Assembly: GCA_937132085.1 (NCBI GenBank)
Contig: CAKZNV010000224.1
Span: forward strand, 1 to 54,310
Length of the DNA: 54,310 bases
Reading direction: 5' to 3'
DNA from: an uncultured Rubritalea sp.
GTDB taxonomy: Bacteria; Verrucomicrobiota; Verrucomicrobiia; Verrucomicrobiales; Akkermansiaceae
Part shown: positions 1 to 9,018 of the stretch, piece after piece
Layout: every line of letters begins with the position of its first letter
Position numbering within the stretch: the first letter of the stretch is position 1
Translations under genes and position numbers: made by a program
The notes under the pieces: model-generated
Databases searched by the model: none
Seen by the model: only the letters and a program-made list of their open reading frames with translations
What the model was told of the DNA's origin: nothing

Positions 1-356
1 AGCTGCTCTTTAGCGCTCTGGTAGCTAGCTTTCATTGTGCTGAAGTCAGCTAGTATCTGATTCGCATTGTCATTGATAGCAGCGACTCGGCCTTCGAGTG
101 CTAGTGCGCTGGTAGGATCATTTTTAACCGCAGCAAGGTCTCGCTTGAGACGTTCTCTCTCTACTTTCTCTGGATCAGAGTTTCCTTTAAGAGCAAAGGC
201 TACGGCTATGCCGACGAGTAAGATCATGAACAGGACCATGGCCATCATGAGATTCGCATTGCTCTGTGAAGAAGCAGGTGCGGCTGTGTGGATCACTGTT
301 GTTTCCTGCGGAGGTGTGTTCGATGCGGATTCGCTGTTTTTATCTGATTCTGACAT
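1..356 (-). CDS. Uncharacterised membrane-anchored protein, 3' part outside the window
   Basis: The frame opens at ATG 356 on the minus strand and runs without a stop to the window edge (118 codons visible), so the C-terminus is missing. About 35 polar residues rich in Ser, Thr and Pro come first, then one hydrophobic segment near residues 36-57 (ANLMMAMVLFMILLVGI), then a charged, probably helical region with Glu, Arg and Lys. This fits a single-pass protein with a short cytoplasmic N-terminus and a coiled-coil-like outer domain. No catalytic motif is visible and I do not recognise the family. A long plus-strand frame over the same bases is a shadow. Function unknown. Confidence 0.6.
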   Translation of the reverse strand, partial: MSESDKNSESASNTPPQETTVIHTAAPASSQSNANLMMAMVLFMILLVGIAVAFALKGNSDPEKVERERLKRDLAAVKNDPTSALALEGRVAAINDNANQILADFSTMKASYQSAKEQ

Positions 357-360
357 AATA

Positions 361-1107
361 GTTCTTTGGTGTGATGTGAATAAAGGCAATTTACTCACTC
401 AGTGCAAGACTCTATCCGCCACATATTGTAAATTATTTACAATTGCAGCATTCGATAGACGGATTATACTTCTGAGATTGCTTGGGTTGATGCTGTGGGT
501 TGGACAGAATTTACATAATGTAACAGAATTTTTGCTGGGGCTTTGGAAACCATACACAGTAACCATTTGACCATAATTCTGTAAATCCTGTTAATTCTGT
601 CAAAAAAACCTCCTACGATTGCTTGGGTTGTTGCTGTGGATGGACAGAATTTACATAATGTAACAGAATTTTTGCTAGAGCTTTCAGACCCGCAGGGGTG
701 ACATATAATGCAGCCCATGGTAAGCAGAGCGCAGCCATGGGAGCCATGATCCCAGTTTATACTAGAGGGCTGAAGGCCTGACATATGCTGGATTGTATTT
801 GAGAAGTGCATTACTGCATGTTTCAGGCTTTCAGCCCTCTTTCTCTGTTTGGGAACTTCCTCCTCCTAGGGCTGTGCTGGCGCTTACCCTAGGCTGGATT
901 ATCTATCACCCCTAGCGGGGCTGGCATGGCTTTTCTCCTCACTAGCCAAGCACAGTGAAAATCAGTCAAAATCTGTGTAATCAGTAAGTTGACTTATCGC
1001 AGCTTAGGTTAATCTACCCTGCTTTAGAAACCATCCTACTAAGCCATGCACAAAAACCATTTGTCCCTAATTCTGTAAATCCTGTTAATTCTGTCAAAAA
1101 ACTCGGT
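361..1107. repeat. Repeat-rich 750-base spacer without genes
   Basis: No convincing gene lies here; the minus-strand frame at 464-811 merely translates repeats. The spacer is a mosaic. A 68-base direct repeat occurs at 476-544 and 617-684. A 27-base block made of three 9-base units (pattern ATYCTGTNA) occurs identically at 576-602 and 1070-1096. Related words lie in the opposite orientation inside the 68-base repeats, near 504-531 and 646-675. A third word family (ATCAGT/ATCTGT, period 9-10) is at 961-985. An inverted pair of about 57 bases lies at 685-741 and 865-924. Confidence 0.75.
764..840. repeat. Long hairpin within the spacer
   Basis: Bases 764-781 (AGAGGGCTGAAGGCCTGA) and 823-840 are inverted copies matching at 17 of 18 positions, with a loop of about 40 bases. 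The hairpin sits between the two arms of the 685-741/865-924 inverted pair, so the whole 685-924 block could fold as one nested structure. There is no U-tract on either side, so a simple terminator is unlikely. Confidence 0.6.
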
Positions 1108-1755
1108 TTATCCACCTACTATCACTTTCAGTAACTCAGATGGCTCGTCTATTAAATAGCTTGGTTTGGCGTCTGCTAGTGCCGTGTTGGCATTGAAGCC
1201 CCATGTCACAGCTGCGATGTCAGTGCCTGCTTTATGACATGACTCGATGTCTCGGACTTCATCCCCCACGTAAATCATACCTGACTTCCCTCTGCCGTCT
1301 TTCTCAGATGACTTGATGATGCGCTTGAGACATTTGGATTTGCCAGAAAGTGTCGAGGTGGACTGGATGAAGTCTACACAGTCAGATAGATCGTTCGCTT
1401 CTAAGAACAGCTGGACGTTGTCAGAGCTGTTAGAGGTGAGGATTCCTATCTGTTTAACATGTAAACCTAAGCTATGAAGAACTCCATCCATCCCATCGAT
1501 CAATGGGATACTAGCAAGCTTCTCTCTGATAAGTGCTCTGCCCTTGATCAGAAGCCCAGGTGCTTGGAGCTTGGAGACTCCTAGTATTTTGAGGATGTTG
1601 CTGAGCTTTTCCTCTCTGAGGATGGGGATGTCTTCAGGTGTGATCTGCTTGAAGCCTGAGGAGGCTGCGATTTCGTTGTAGGCTATCCTAGCAGACTCCA
1701 TGGTGTCTGCGATGGTGCCGTCGAAATCAAATATTACAGTGTGGTAGTTTGCCAT
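1108..1755 (-). CDS. HAD-superfamily hydrolase, phosphoglycolate phosphatase-like
   Basis: This protein of 215 residues probably removes phosphate from a small phosphorylated metabolite. All four HAD motifs are visible: motif I FDFDGTIADT near the N-terminus (nucleophile and general acid Asp), motif II as TSNSS, a conserved Lys region before motif III, and motif IV as GDEVRD. The stretch between motifs I and II is a helical cap of the size seen in Gph-type enzymes. I start it at ATG 1755 (MANYHTV) rather than the upstream ATG at 1776, because the later start puts the Asp motif at the usual position and leaves 7 bases after the tsaD stop. It probably shares a transcript with tsaD. The substrate cannot be read from the sequence. 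Confidence 0.85.
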   Translation of the reverse strand: MANYHTVIFDFDGTIADTMESARIAYNEIAASSGFKQITPEDIPILREEKLSNILKILGVSKLQAPGLLIKGRALIREKLASIPLIDGMDGVLHSLGLHVKQIGILTSNSSDNVQLFLEANDLSDCVDFIQSTSTLSGKSKCLKRIIKSSEKDGRGKSGMIYVGDEVRDIESCHKAGTDIAAVTWGFNANTALADAKPSYLIDEPSELLKVIVGG

Positions 1756-1762
1756 GTGTGGA

Positions 1763-2821
1763 TCAGCGTAGCACAAGAGTATTCAATGGCAAATTAGGGT
1801 TCACGTCTTCTGATAGGTCGGAGAACTCTGAGCGCAGGCATTTTTGCAGCGCCACGTAGCCAATCATTGCCGCATTGTCTGTGCTGAGCACGGGGCTGCT
1901 GACCATGAGCTGGATACCATGTTTATCGCAGTCGGTCTGGAATCTCTGCCTGAGAGCGGAGTTACACGAGACGCCACCAGAGAGCGTGATGATTTTGGCT
2001 TTTTTAGCGAGCGCTACCTTTAGAGTCTTCACTGCCAACACATCGATGACGGCTTCTTGGAAAGATGCGCAGAGGTCAGGCAATTGTTCAGCGCTGGCCT
2101 TTCCGTCTTCTGTGTTGAGCTCGCTGAGTGTGTAGAGGACAGCTGTTTTGAGTCCTGAGAAGGAGAAATTATAATGTGGCTTCTTCATCATAGAGCGAGG
2201 AAATGCGTAGGCTTTAGGATCTCCAGTCAGTGCCATTTTCTCAATCTCTGGGCCTCCCGGATAAGGAAGCTGAAGCATTTTCGCCACTTTATCGAATGCC
2301 TCGCCCGCGGCATCATCCAGTGTCTTGCCAACGAGTTCGTATTTACCGAATTCCTGCGTATCGAGAATCATGGTGTGACCGCCAGAGACAACTAGTGCGA
2401 TGTTTGGCTCTATTCCCCTCCCCGACTTGCTTTCTATAAATGCTGACAGCAAGTGGCCTTCCATGTGATTTACCGAGACAAATGGCTTACCGGTAGCGGC
2501 AGACATAGCCTTAGCCGCGGTGTGGCCTACTAATAAGGATGAAGCCAGACCAGGCCCAGCAGTTGCGCTGAAGCAGTCGATCTCCGCTAGCGTGATCCCA
2601 GCATTTTTAAGAGCCTGTTCTACTAGTGGACGTAATGTGAGTGAGTGATTTCTAGATGCTAGCTCTGGGACGACTCCGCCGTATTCACGGTGGATCTCTA
2701 TCTGAGAGCTTATTTCTGAACAGAGTATCTCCACCTCGGTGGCATTGCCTCTGAGCACAGCTACTGCGGTCTCATCACAGCTAGATTCTATTGCTAATAC
2801 AGTCTTTATTGGGTCACTCAT
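1763..2821 (-). CDS. tsaD: tRNA N6-adenosine threonylcarbamoyltransferase TsaD
   Basis: TsaD transfers the threonylcarbamoyl group from threonylcarbamoyl-AMP to A37 of tRNAs reading ANN codons, working with TsaB and TsaE in the cytoplasm. The protein (352 residues) shows the ASKHA-fold landmarks in order: ESSCDETA at the N-terminus, the metal-binding His pair in NHMEGHLLS, SGGHT, the AFDKVAKML...PGGP region, FSFSGLKTA, SGGVSCNSALR and STDNAAMIG near the C-terminus. The start at 2821 (MSDPIKT) is preferred to the ATG at 2893, since the extra 24 residues have no counterpart in the family. The HAD gene follows after 7 bases. Confidence 0.95.
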   Translation of the reverse strand: MSDPIKTVLAIESSCDETAVAVLRGNATEVEILCSEISSQIEIHREYGGVVPELASRNHSLTLRPLVEQALKNAGITLAEIDCFSATAGPGLASSLLVGHTAAKAMSAATGKPFVSVNHMEGHLLSAFIESKSGRGIEPNIALVVSGGHTMILDTQEFGKYELVGKTLDDAAGEAFDKVAKMLQLPYPGGPEIEKMALTGDPKAYAFPRSMMKKPHYNFSFSGLKTAVLYTLSELNTEDGKASAEQLPDLCASFQEAVIDVLAVKTLKVALAKKAKIITLSGGVSCNSALRQRFQTDCDKHGIQLMVSSPVLSTDNAAMIGYVALQKCLRSEFSDLSEDVNPNLPLNTLVLR

Positions 2822-3002
2822 GCTTGTAGTTATTGGTAGCACCGTTCTTCTGTGGCTCAAGAATATTGATCTTAAGGGAAGAAATTTTAGCAATTTCTGT
2901 ATATTGGCTTTGTCATGAGCGTATTAATACCCTAAGGAGTTCTTAATAAACAAGATTGTCACCTACTTAGGAAGTGTGGCCGTAGCGAATGTCTTTGACA
3001 TT

Positions 3003-3068
3003 GGAAGCGAGAAGCATGAAGCGAGAAGCTAGTAATACTTCGCCTAACGCTTGCGGTTCCATGCTTCC
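3003..3068. repeat. Hairpin made of GAAGC-type words before the PBP gene
   Basis: AAGCGAGAAGCATG at 3005-3018 is followed at once by AAGCGAGAAGC at 3019-3029, a tandem pair with a 14-base period. GGAAGC at 3003-3008 and GAAGCATG at 3011-3018 have inverted partners GCTTCC (3063-3068) and CATGCTTC (3060-3067). It lies between the divergent tsaD and penicillin-binding protein genes. Confidence 0.5.
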
Positions 3069-3117
3069 AGCTCCGTGCTCCTTCGCCATAAGTTAGAGAC
3101 ATTCCAGTAAAATCAAT

Positions 3118-5316
3118 ATGCCTGCTAAGAAAACAACTTCTAGAAAAACAGCCACCAAGCGTGCTCGAAAAACTGCCAAAAAGGCAGCTAGAAAGAGACC
3201 CGCGGCTAGGAAAAGAGCTAAAAGCAAGAAGAAGCAATCTGGTGTTTTGGCATTTTTCGCTTCGGTCTTCAGCAAGATAGTCTCTCTCTTCACTCTACCC
3301 TTCCGTGCTGTAGCTAGTAAGACCCAGCACTGGCCAGCATCGATAAAATGGCTCACTCGTATCACAGTGCCACCTGCGATCATTGGATTCGTCATGTTCC
3401 TCATGCTCTGGGCTTTCTATAGTGCCCGCGCTTCTAGTATCTACGATAAAGCTCAGCTGGAGAAAATGCCTGCTAGAACCGTGATCCTAGATCGCAAAGG
3501 CAAGGTCATGGGACACATGCATGGTAGTAACCGCTACATGATCAAAATCGAGAATGTGCCGAGACATTTCGTCAATGCCCTGATAGCCAGAGAAGATGCA
3601 CGCTTCACAACTCATGGTGGTGTGGACTTCAGAGGACTGATGCGAAGTGTGAAAGTGCTCATCACTAAAGGTGATCGCCAAGGTGGATCTACGCTGACCA
3701 TGCAGCTCGCAGACAATTCATTTAACTACGATGGTAAAAGCATCGATGGCAAATTACTAGAAATGGCACTCGCTCGTAGAATTGAGTCAGACTTTGAGAA
3801 AGATGAAATTCTAGAAATGTATATCAACCGCATCTTCTGGGGTGGCTCGATCCATGGAGTAGAATCGGCAGCTCGCACGTATTTTGAGAAGAGTGCTTCT
3901 AAACTAACACTCTCAGAATCTGCTATGCTGACGGGTATCATCAGTGCGCCGAACGCATTCTCGCCATTCCGTCATTTTGACAGAGCTATCAAGAAGCGTG
4001 ACATCACTCTAGCAAGCATGGTGCAATATGGCTTCATCACCCAAGCCGAGGCAGATGCTGCGATGAAAGAACAGATCCACATCCGCCCACCAGAGCGACG
4101 CATGATCGCTAAATCCTATGCAATGGCTGCTCTACGTGATGAGCTCGATGTCATTCTAGAGAAACATAATATCAAGATGGGTGGACTCAAAGTGATCACC
4201 ACTCTGGATCTAGAAATGCAGAACAATGCAGAGAAATTCCTTCAGCGACATTTACGCAGTATTGAAAGTAAATCATCTTACACCAGACTGCATAAAACCC
4301 ATTCGCAATACAATCAACGCCCCCACAAGAACCGTCCTGCCCCGAACTATGTCCAAGGAGCTCTCGTCTGTCTGGAGAACCACACTGGAGCCGTCATTGC
4401 CATCGTAGGTGGTCGTGACCCACGTCACTCAGAATTTAATCGGGCACTGAATGCCAAGCGCCAGATCGGCTCCGTGTTTAAGCCATTTGTCTATCTCTCC
4501 GCATTCGATCAAGGCATGAGCCCTAATGACTGGATCAGCGATGAACCTCTGTTTCGTAATGAGATCAAGCATGCCAACAATAACTGGAACCCTCGCAACT
4601 CAGATGGAGTCTATCGAAATAGCATCAAAGTCTCTGATGCTCTGGCTAAATCTCGTAATACTTCATCGATCCGCGTAGGAAATATGGCAGGAATCGATAA
4701 CGTCATCGATACCGCTAAACGAGCAGGATTTAAACAAAAGATCGACCGTGACCCATCCATCTATCTCGGCTCATTCTCAGCGACTCCGATGGAAGTAGCC
4801 AAAGCCTACACAGCCTTTCCAAATGACTGCATCGTTTACCGCCCATTCATGATTCAAGAAATTAGGGACAGTGACGACAATGTTGTTTACCGTGGCTCTG
4901 GAGTGATATGGTGGGACAATGAAGCGACTAAAAAATCCTGCCGAGAAGTTTCCAGTATCCTACAAGAAGCGACTCGAACAGGCACAGGCAGAACAATGCG
5001 TTCAAGCTATGGATTCTCAAAACCTGCAGCTGGCAAAACTGGCACTACCAATGGTTCTAGAGATGGCTGGTTCGCCGGCTATACCACTAAGCTCACCTGC
5101 GCAGTCTGGGTAGGAATGGATGACAACAGCACCGTCTATCGTGGAGCTTCCGGCTCTAGTCTAGCTCTGCCAGTCTGGGCTAAATTCATGAAGGCAGCGA
5201 ACAACAGCTACCCTGCTGGATCATTCGAGAATAGAGCGATCATTATAGCTCCTGCATCCGATCGCAGAACTGCGCCCTCGCCCACTAGCCCTGGACGTGC
5301 TATCATCGTAGAATAG
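3118..5316 (+). CDS. Class A penicillin-binding protein (glycosyltransferase and transpeptidase) with a histone-like basic tail
   Basis: This 732-residue bifunctional enzyme polymerises and cross-links peptidoglycan in the periplasm. Residues 4-39 are a cytoplasmic tail with 20 Lys/Arg, in TKRARKTAKKAARKR-type runs resembling the tails of bacterial histone-H1-like proteins. One membrane helix lies near residues 83-102. The GT51 domain follows: catalytic Glu159 in AREDARFTTHGG, then GGSTLTMQLADN and EMYINRIFWG. The transpeptidase domain keeps all three motifs: S452-V-F-K455, S512-R-N514 and K640-T-G-T. The start at 3118 is the only ATG before the tail. The next gene is a paralogue 21 bases downstream, so the two are probably cotranscribed. 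Confidence 0.93.
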   Translation: MPAKKTTSRKTATKRARKTAKKAARKRPAARKRAKSKKKQSGVLAFFASVFSKIVSLFTLPFRAVASKTQHWPASIKWLTRITVPPAIIGFVMFLMLWAFYSARASSIYDKAQLEKMPARTVILDRKGKVMGHMHGSNRYMIKIENVPRHFVNALIAREDARFTTHGGVDFRGLMRSVKVLITKGDRQGGSTLTMQLADNSFNYDGKSIDGKLLEMALARRIESDFEKDEILEMYINRIFWGGSIHGVESAARTYFEKSASKLTLSESAMLTGIISAPNAFSPFRHFDRAIKKRDITLASMVQYGFITQAEADAAMKEQIHIRPPERRMIAKSYAMAALRDELDVILEKHNIKMGGLKVITTLDLEMQNNAEKFLQRHLRSIESKSSYTRLHKTHSQYNQRPHKNRPAPNYVQGALVCLENHTGAVIAIVGGRDPRHSEFNRALNAKRQIGSVFKPFVYLSAFDQGMSPNDWISDEPLFRNEIKHANNNWNPRNSDGVYRNSIKVSDALAKSRNTSSIRVGNMAGIDNVIDTAKRAGFKQKIDRDPSIYLGSFSATPMEVAKAYTAFPNDCIVYRPFMIQEIRDSDDNVVYRGSGVIWWDNEATKKSCREVSSILQEATRTGTGRTMRSSYGFSKPAAGKTGTTNGSRDGWFAGYTTKLTCAVWVGMDDNSTVYRGASGSSLALPVWAKFMKAANNSYPAGSFENRAIIIAPASDRRTAPSPTSPGRAIIVE

Positions 5317-5337
5317 TTCCAGTTCCACTACTCATCC

Positions 5338-7008
5338 ATGGCAGCCAAAGCAAAGAAACGATTTTTCAGATTCCCTGAGTGGACTCCTGAGTGGGTAAAG
5401 CTGATGTTTCGTGTCGGCTATCGAGTCGGTATCTTGTTCCTCATCCTAGGTCTCCTGCTGTCACTGTTCTACTGGATACTAGCTAGACAGTATGATCTAG
5501 ATAAAGTGTCCGAGGTCCCCGCTTCCAACATCATTTACTCAGATAACCAAACTGAAATCGCTGAGCTGGCTGGAAATGGACGCAGACTCGTAGAGACAGA
5601 GGAAATCAACCAACTCACTATCAATGCGCTGATCGCAAGAGAAGACACAAACTTCTTTGATCACTGGGGAGTCGATCCTCGTGGACTACTCAGAGCTACC
5701 TTCAAAAACATCACATCTGGAGATTATAAAGAAGGTGCGTCTACCATCTCCATGCAGCTGACGAAGAATACTTACAATAATAAGTCGAAGTCGATGCACC
5801 GTAAATTGTTAGAAATCTTCATCACACTGAGACTCGAGTCTCGCTATGAAAAAGATGAGATCCTCACCCACTATCTGAACCGTATTTACTTCGGCTCTGG
5901 CTGCTACGGGATCGAAGAAGCAGCGCAGACTTACTTTGGCGTCACTACCAAAGACCTCACTCTAGCCCAGAGTGCGATGATCGTAGGAATCATTCGTGGA
6001 CCACACATTTTCTCTCCATTTAATAATCTAGAAAAGGCAATGGCTCAACGTGACCAGGTGCTCGACAGAATGCTCCACCTCAAATCCATCACTGAGGAAC
6101 AGCATGATAATGCGATGACTGCCGACATTGGACTCATCAAAAAATCTGAGAAAAAGAAGCAGAAGAAATACACCAGCTATAGCGTCCAAGCCATCGAAAG
6201 ACATCAAGAACAGATCGTCGATGCCACAGAAATCGACCAAGGTGGGCTTAAAATAGAGAGCACGATCGACATCCAATTGTTGGCTAAAGTCAACACCGAC
6301 CTGAAACGTATTCTACCACAAATCCCAGCTGATTCTAAGACACCTCTACAAGTAGCAGTAGTCGTGTTAGAGAACGAGACCGGTGCAATCAAGGCTATCG
6401 TAGGTGGACGTGATCCGGTCAAGTATCCATACAACAGAGCGCTCGATAGCAGCCTAGAGCTAGGTTCAGCATATTATCCATTTCTCTATCTAGCCGCTCT
6501 TGAGCGAGGTAAACTCCCTATCAAGAATCAACCTCAAGTCACTGGGCGACAGCTAGACTACAATGACATGCTTGCTTTCTCCAAGAGGTTTGGAGTCTAC
6601 TCTAATGCCAACGAAGACCCTGCTGAGCTCTACCGAGGAGGAGTTTCCGCAACCCCGCTTGAGCTAGCCACAGCCTATTCGATTATTCGTAATGATGGGA
6701 AACGAGCTGAGTCCTACCTCATCGAGTCGATCAAAGATCTTGAAGGCAAAGTTCTCTTCCAGCACCAGCCTTATGACGTCCCAGCAGTAAAACCTGGAAC
6801 CGCCAGCTCATGCCGAGATCTTCTCCACAAAGCTAAGAGCTACAGTTATAACGACATTGCATACCGCTACAAACATCTGTGGGTCATCTCTAGCTCAGAC
6901 AAACACACGGCAGTGTTCTGGCTCGGCCACGATCTACCTGCTGACATTCCCAATAAAGAACTACTTGCTGAAGAACTATCTAAAGCAATGCAAGAGTGGG
7001 TGAAATAG
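5338..7008 (+). CDS. Class A PBP paralogue with intact glycosyltransferase and degenerate transpeptidase domain
   Basis: The protein has 556 residues, about 175 fewer than its neighbour. After a short basic start and one membrane helix (about 27-48) comes a complete GT51 domain: Glu102 in AREDTNFFDHWG, GASTISMQLTKN and THYLNRIYFGSG. It should polymerise glycan strands from lipid II. The C-terminal part aligns with transpeptidases, but the active site is lost. Where the neighbour has GSVFKPF this one has GSAYYPF, so the Lys of SxxK is Tyr380. The SxN motif is not recognisable, and the KTGT segment is missing between KPGTASSC and a shortened end (HTAVFWLGHD). It therefore looks like a monofunctional glycosyltransferase with a vestigial or binding-only penicillin-binding fold. 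Confidence 0.9.
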   Translation: MAAKAKKRFFRFPEWTPEWVKLMFRVGYRVGILFLILGLLLSLFYWILARQYDLDKVSEVPASNIIYSDNQTEIAELAGNGRRLVETEEINQLTINALIAREDTNFFDHWGVDPRGLLRATFKNITSGDYKEGASTISMQLTKNTYNNKSKSMHRKLLEIFITLRLESRYEKDEILTHYLNRIYFGSGCYGIEEAAQTYFGVTTKDLTLAQSAMIVGIIRGPHIFSPFNNLEKAMAQRDQVLDRMLHLKSITEEQHDNAMTADIGLIKKSEKKKQKKYTSYSVQAIERHQEQIVDATEIDQGGLKIESTIDIQLLAKVNTDLKRILPQIPADSKTPLQVAVVVLENETGAIKAIVGGRDPVKYPYNRALDSSLELGSAYYPFLYLAALERGKLPIKNQPQVTGRQLDYNDMLAFSKRFGVYSNANEDPAELYRGGVSATPLELATAYSIIRNDGKRAESYLIESIKDLEGKVLFQHQPYDVPAVKPGTASSCRDLLHKAKSYSYNDIAYRYKHLWVISSSDKHTAVFWLGHDLPADIPNKELLAEELSKAMQEWVK

Positions 7009-7014
7009 TAAGCT

Positions 7015-7974
7015 CTACGCCTTGTTGAACGACGCTTTGACTTGAGCTACATCAGATTCAATCTGTGCTTTGAGCTCTTCGATTCCTGAGAACTTTTGCT
7101 CTTTTCTGATGTAGCTGACGAATTCTGCTTCTACATCGATACCGTATATATCGCCTGTGAAATCAAATAAATGAATCTCTAACAGTCGTCTTGCGCCTTC
7201 GTGCTCGACTGTCGGACGACGGCCTAGATTACCGATTGCATTGAATGTCTTTCCAGCCCAACGAGGGTCAAGAATCGTAACTTTAAGCGCCCACACACCA
7301 TCTGGTGGCAGCTGTTCATTATGAACGATTGTATTGGCAGTAGGAAACCCTAATTGACGAGCAAGCTGCTTGCCTTCGATCACAGTGCCCACCACATCGT
7401 ATGGACGACCTAACATATCCTCAGCAGCACTTAAATTACCATCTCTCACGGCCTGACGAATCCGAGTGCTACTGACTCTCTCGCCAGCCACCATCACAGG
7501 TGTGATCGCATAGACGTCAAAACCGAGTTCTCTCCCCCACTCTTTTAGCTTCTGCACATTGCCACCTCTATCTTTGCCGAAAATCCAGTCTTCGCCGACA
7601 GAGATCGACCTCAGATCCTTACATGATTTGACCAGGTCAGTGATGAATTTCTTCGCAGTCACGGAAGCAAAATCGAGAGTGAATTCTTGAACACAGAGCA
7701 CACTAATCCCAACATCGCTGAGTAGCTCTGCCTTGTGCCCTATCGATGCTAAGATCCTTCTCGGTGCACGTTCAGGAGCCAACACACGTATAGGATGTGG
7801 CTCAAAGGTAACAACACCAGCTACCCCCATATCAGAACTCTCCTTTTGCGCCGCATTCACCGCCTCTGACATCACTGCCTGATGGCCGACATGGACACCA
7901 TCGAAGACGCCTAAGGCTAAATGCATGGGCTGATCATAACTAGTCAGACCTTCTACGCTGTGGACAATATTCAT
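7015..7974 (-). CDS. ribF: Bifunctional riboflavin kinase/FAD synthetase RibF
   Basis: RibF phosphorylates riboflavin to FMN and adenylates FMN to FAD. The N-terminal nucleotidyltransferase domain shows ALGVFDGVHVGHQ, FEPHP and SSTRIRQAVRDG. The C-terminal flavokinase domain shows RQLGFPTANT and the later EIHLFDF. With the start at ATG 7974 the protein has 319 residues, the usual size. An upstream ATG at 7989 is possible, but 7974 overlaps the stop of the preceding gene in a TAATG arrangement typical of translational coupling. Confidence 0.94.
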   Translation of the reverse strand: MNIVHSVEGLTSYDQPMHLALGVFDGVHVGHQAVMSEAVNAAQKESSDMGVAGVVTFEPHPIRVLAPERAPRRILASIGHKAELLSDVGISVLCVQEFTLDFASVTAKKFITDLVKSCKDLRSISVGEDWIFGKDRGGNVQKLKEWGRELGFDVYAITPVMVAGERVSSTRIRQAVRDGNLSAAEDMLGRPYDVVGTVIEGKQLARQLGFPTANTIVHNEQLPPDGVWALKVTILDPRWAGKTFNAIGNLGRRPTVEHEGARRLLEIHLFDFTGDIYGIDVEAEFVSYIRKEQKFSGIEELKAQIESDVAQVKASFNKA

Positions 7975-8939
7975 TAAGCTAATAGCCATACCAAAGGCAC
8001 AGGTAAAATCAATATTAAGTCCGCTAAAACTCGCTGAGCATTCAGATAAAATCGGCTACGGTATTTATTAAGCAGCTGTAACATCGCCGCTGCGACCATG
8101 AGAACATAGCAGAAAATTCTTTCCAGCTCTGATAAATAATTCGCCATGGTAAAGACAGAAAGCCCTACCAAAATCAGGAGACCTAAGCCGAGCATCGCTT
8201 CGTAGCTCTCCTTCTCCTCCTTATCATCAGTGCTACGAGATTTCTCCCAGAGGTCGATCGCTGTGATATTAAGGAAACATAGTAAGCCGAATAATACAGG
8301 AAGAATTGGGCTCATGAAAAACACGTTTGCTATAGAGCCAATCGCCATCAAACCAAAGTTAAACAAACCATTCACTAGAGCGGTCAAGAATGGTAAATTC
8401 TCTTGGTTGCTCAGGTGATACCAGACATCATTATTAAAGTATTTTGGCAGCACTACAGATTCCACAATAATAGGTGCGGATACTCCGTATGCGAAAATCA
8501 TTCCAGCCATGAAATTCTTTATATAAGCAATTTCTCCAGAATCAATCTTGCGCACCTGAATATAAAAAAGGACGAGAAGCACACCCACAAGACCTACAGA
8601 CAATAGAGCCTCAGAAGCGATGTTAAACGCAGTATAAACAGAAGCCGTCACAACTGTAGCGACTAAAACAAGAAGGATCTTCCGATACTTCCAATGAAAT
8701 TGATGCCTCTCAGTGAGCGAGACATCTTTACCATGGTTGGCTCTGAAACGAACCACATCGAAAATACGGTCTAACACATAAACACACCAGACAGACGCTG
8801 CGACCAGCCAATATGCGTAATCTTCCACGTAATCCACACGAAGAGACTTCGCTAGTATCCACATCCAAACCACTGCCACGATAGGTGCATCGAGACTCAG
8901 TAAATTAGGATACAACCACCATGGAGAACGTTTATTCAT
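7974..8939 (-). CDS. Multi-pass membrane protein, possibly UbiA-superfamily
   Basis: This 321-residue protein has about eight or nine hydrophobic segments and few polar loops. After the second segment comes YVLDRIFDVVRFR followed by a His/Arg-rich loop (TERHQFHWKYRK). The DRxxD pattern in that place resembles the first Asp-rich motif of UbiA-type prenyltransferases, but the canonical NDxxDxxxD and a clear second Asp motif are missing, so activity on a prenyl donor is uncertain. The gene overlaps ribF by one base (TAATG), so the two are translated together. A link to flavin metabolism is only suggested by this arrangement. Confidence 0.6.
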   Translation of the reverse strand: MNKRSPWWLYPNLLSLDAPIVAVVWMWILAKSLRVDYVEDYAYWLVAASVWCVYVLDRIFDVVRFRANHGKDVSLTERHQFHWKYRKILLVLVATVVTASVYTAFNIASEALLSVGLVGVLLVLFYIQVRKIDSGEIAYIKNFMAGMIFAYGVSAPIIVESVVLPKYFNNDVWYHLSNQENLPFLTALVNGLFNFGLMAIGSIANVFFMSPILPVLFGLLCFLNITAIDLWEKSRSTDDKEEKESYEAMLGLGLLILVGLSVFTMANYLSELERIFCYVLMVAAAMLQLLNKYRSRFYLNAQRVLADLILILPVPLVWLLA

Positions 8940-9018
8940 AATTTAAGACTGTCGAAAAACAGCCGCCATAGAGCTTTCTCTATGAATATCTCACTACAAA
9001 TCTGAAAGGAGAAGTGAA

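Noticed and set aside
67..570. Plus-strand frame of 167 codons
   Set aside because: Overlaps the coherent minus-strand frame with a membrane helix; its composition is typical of an antisense shadow.
464..811. Minus-strand frame of 115 codons
   Set aside because: It translates the direct and inverted repeats of the spacer (stretches such as CKFCPSTATT and DRINRIYRI); no protein family, and it is interrupted by micro-repeat words.
361..1107. CRISPR array
   Set aside because: The repeats are of unequal length and spacing, without unique spacers of constant size, and no cas gene is near.
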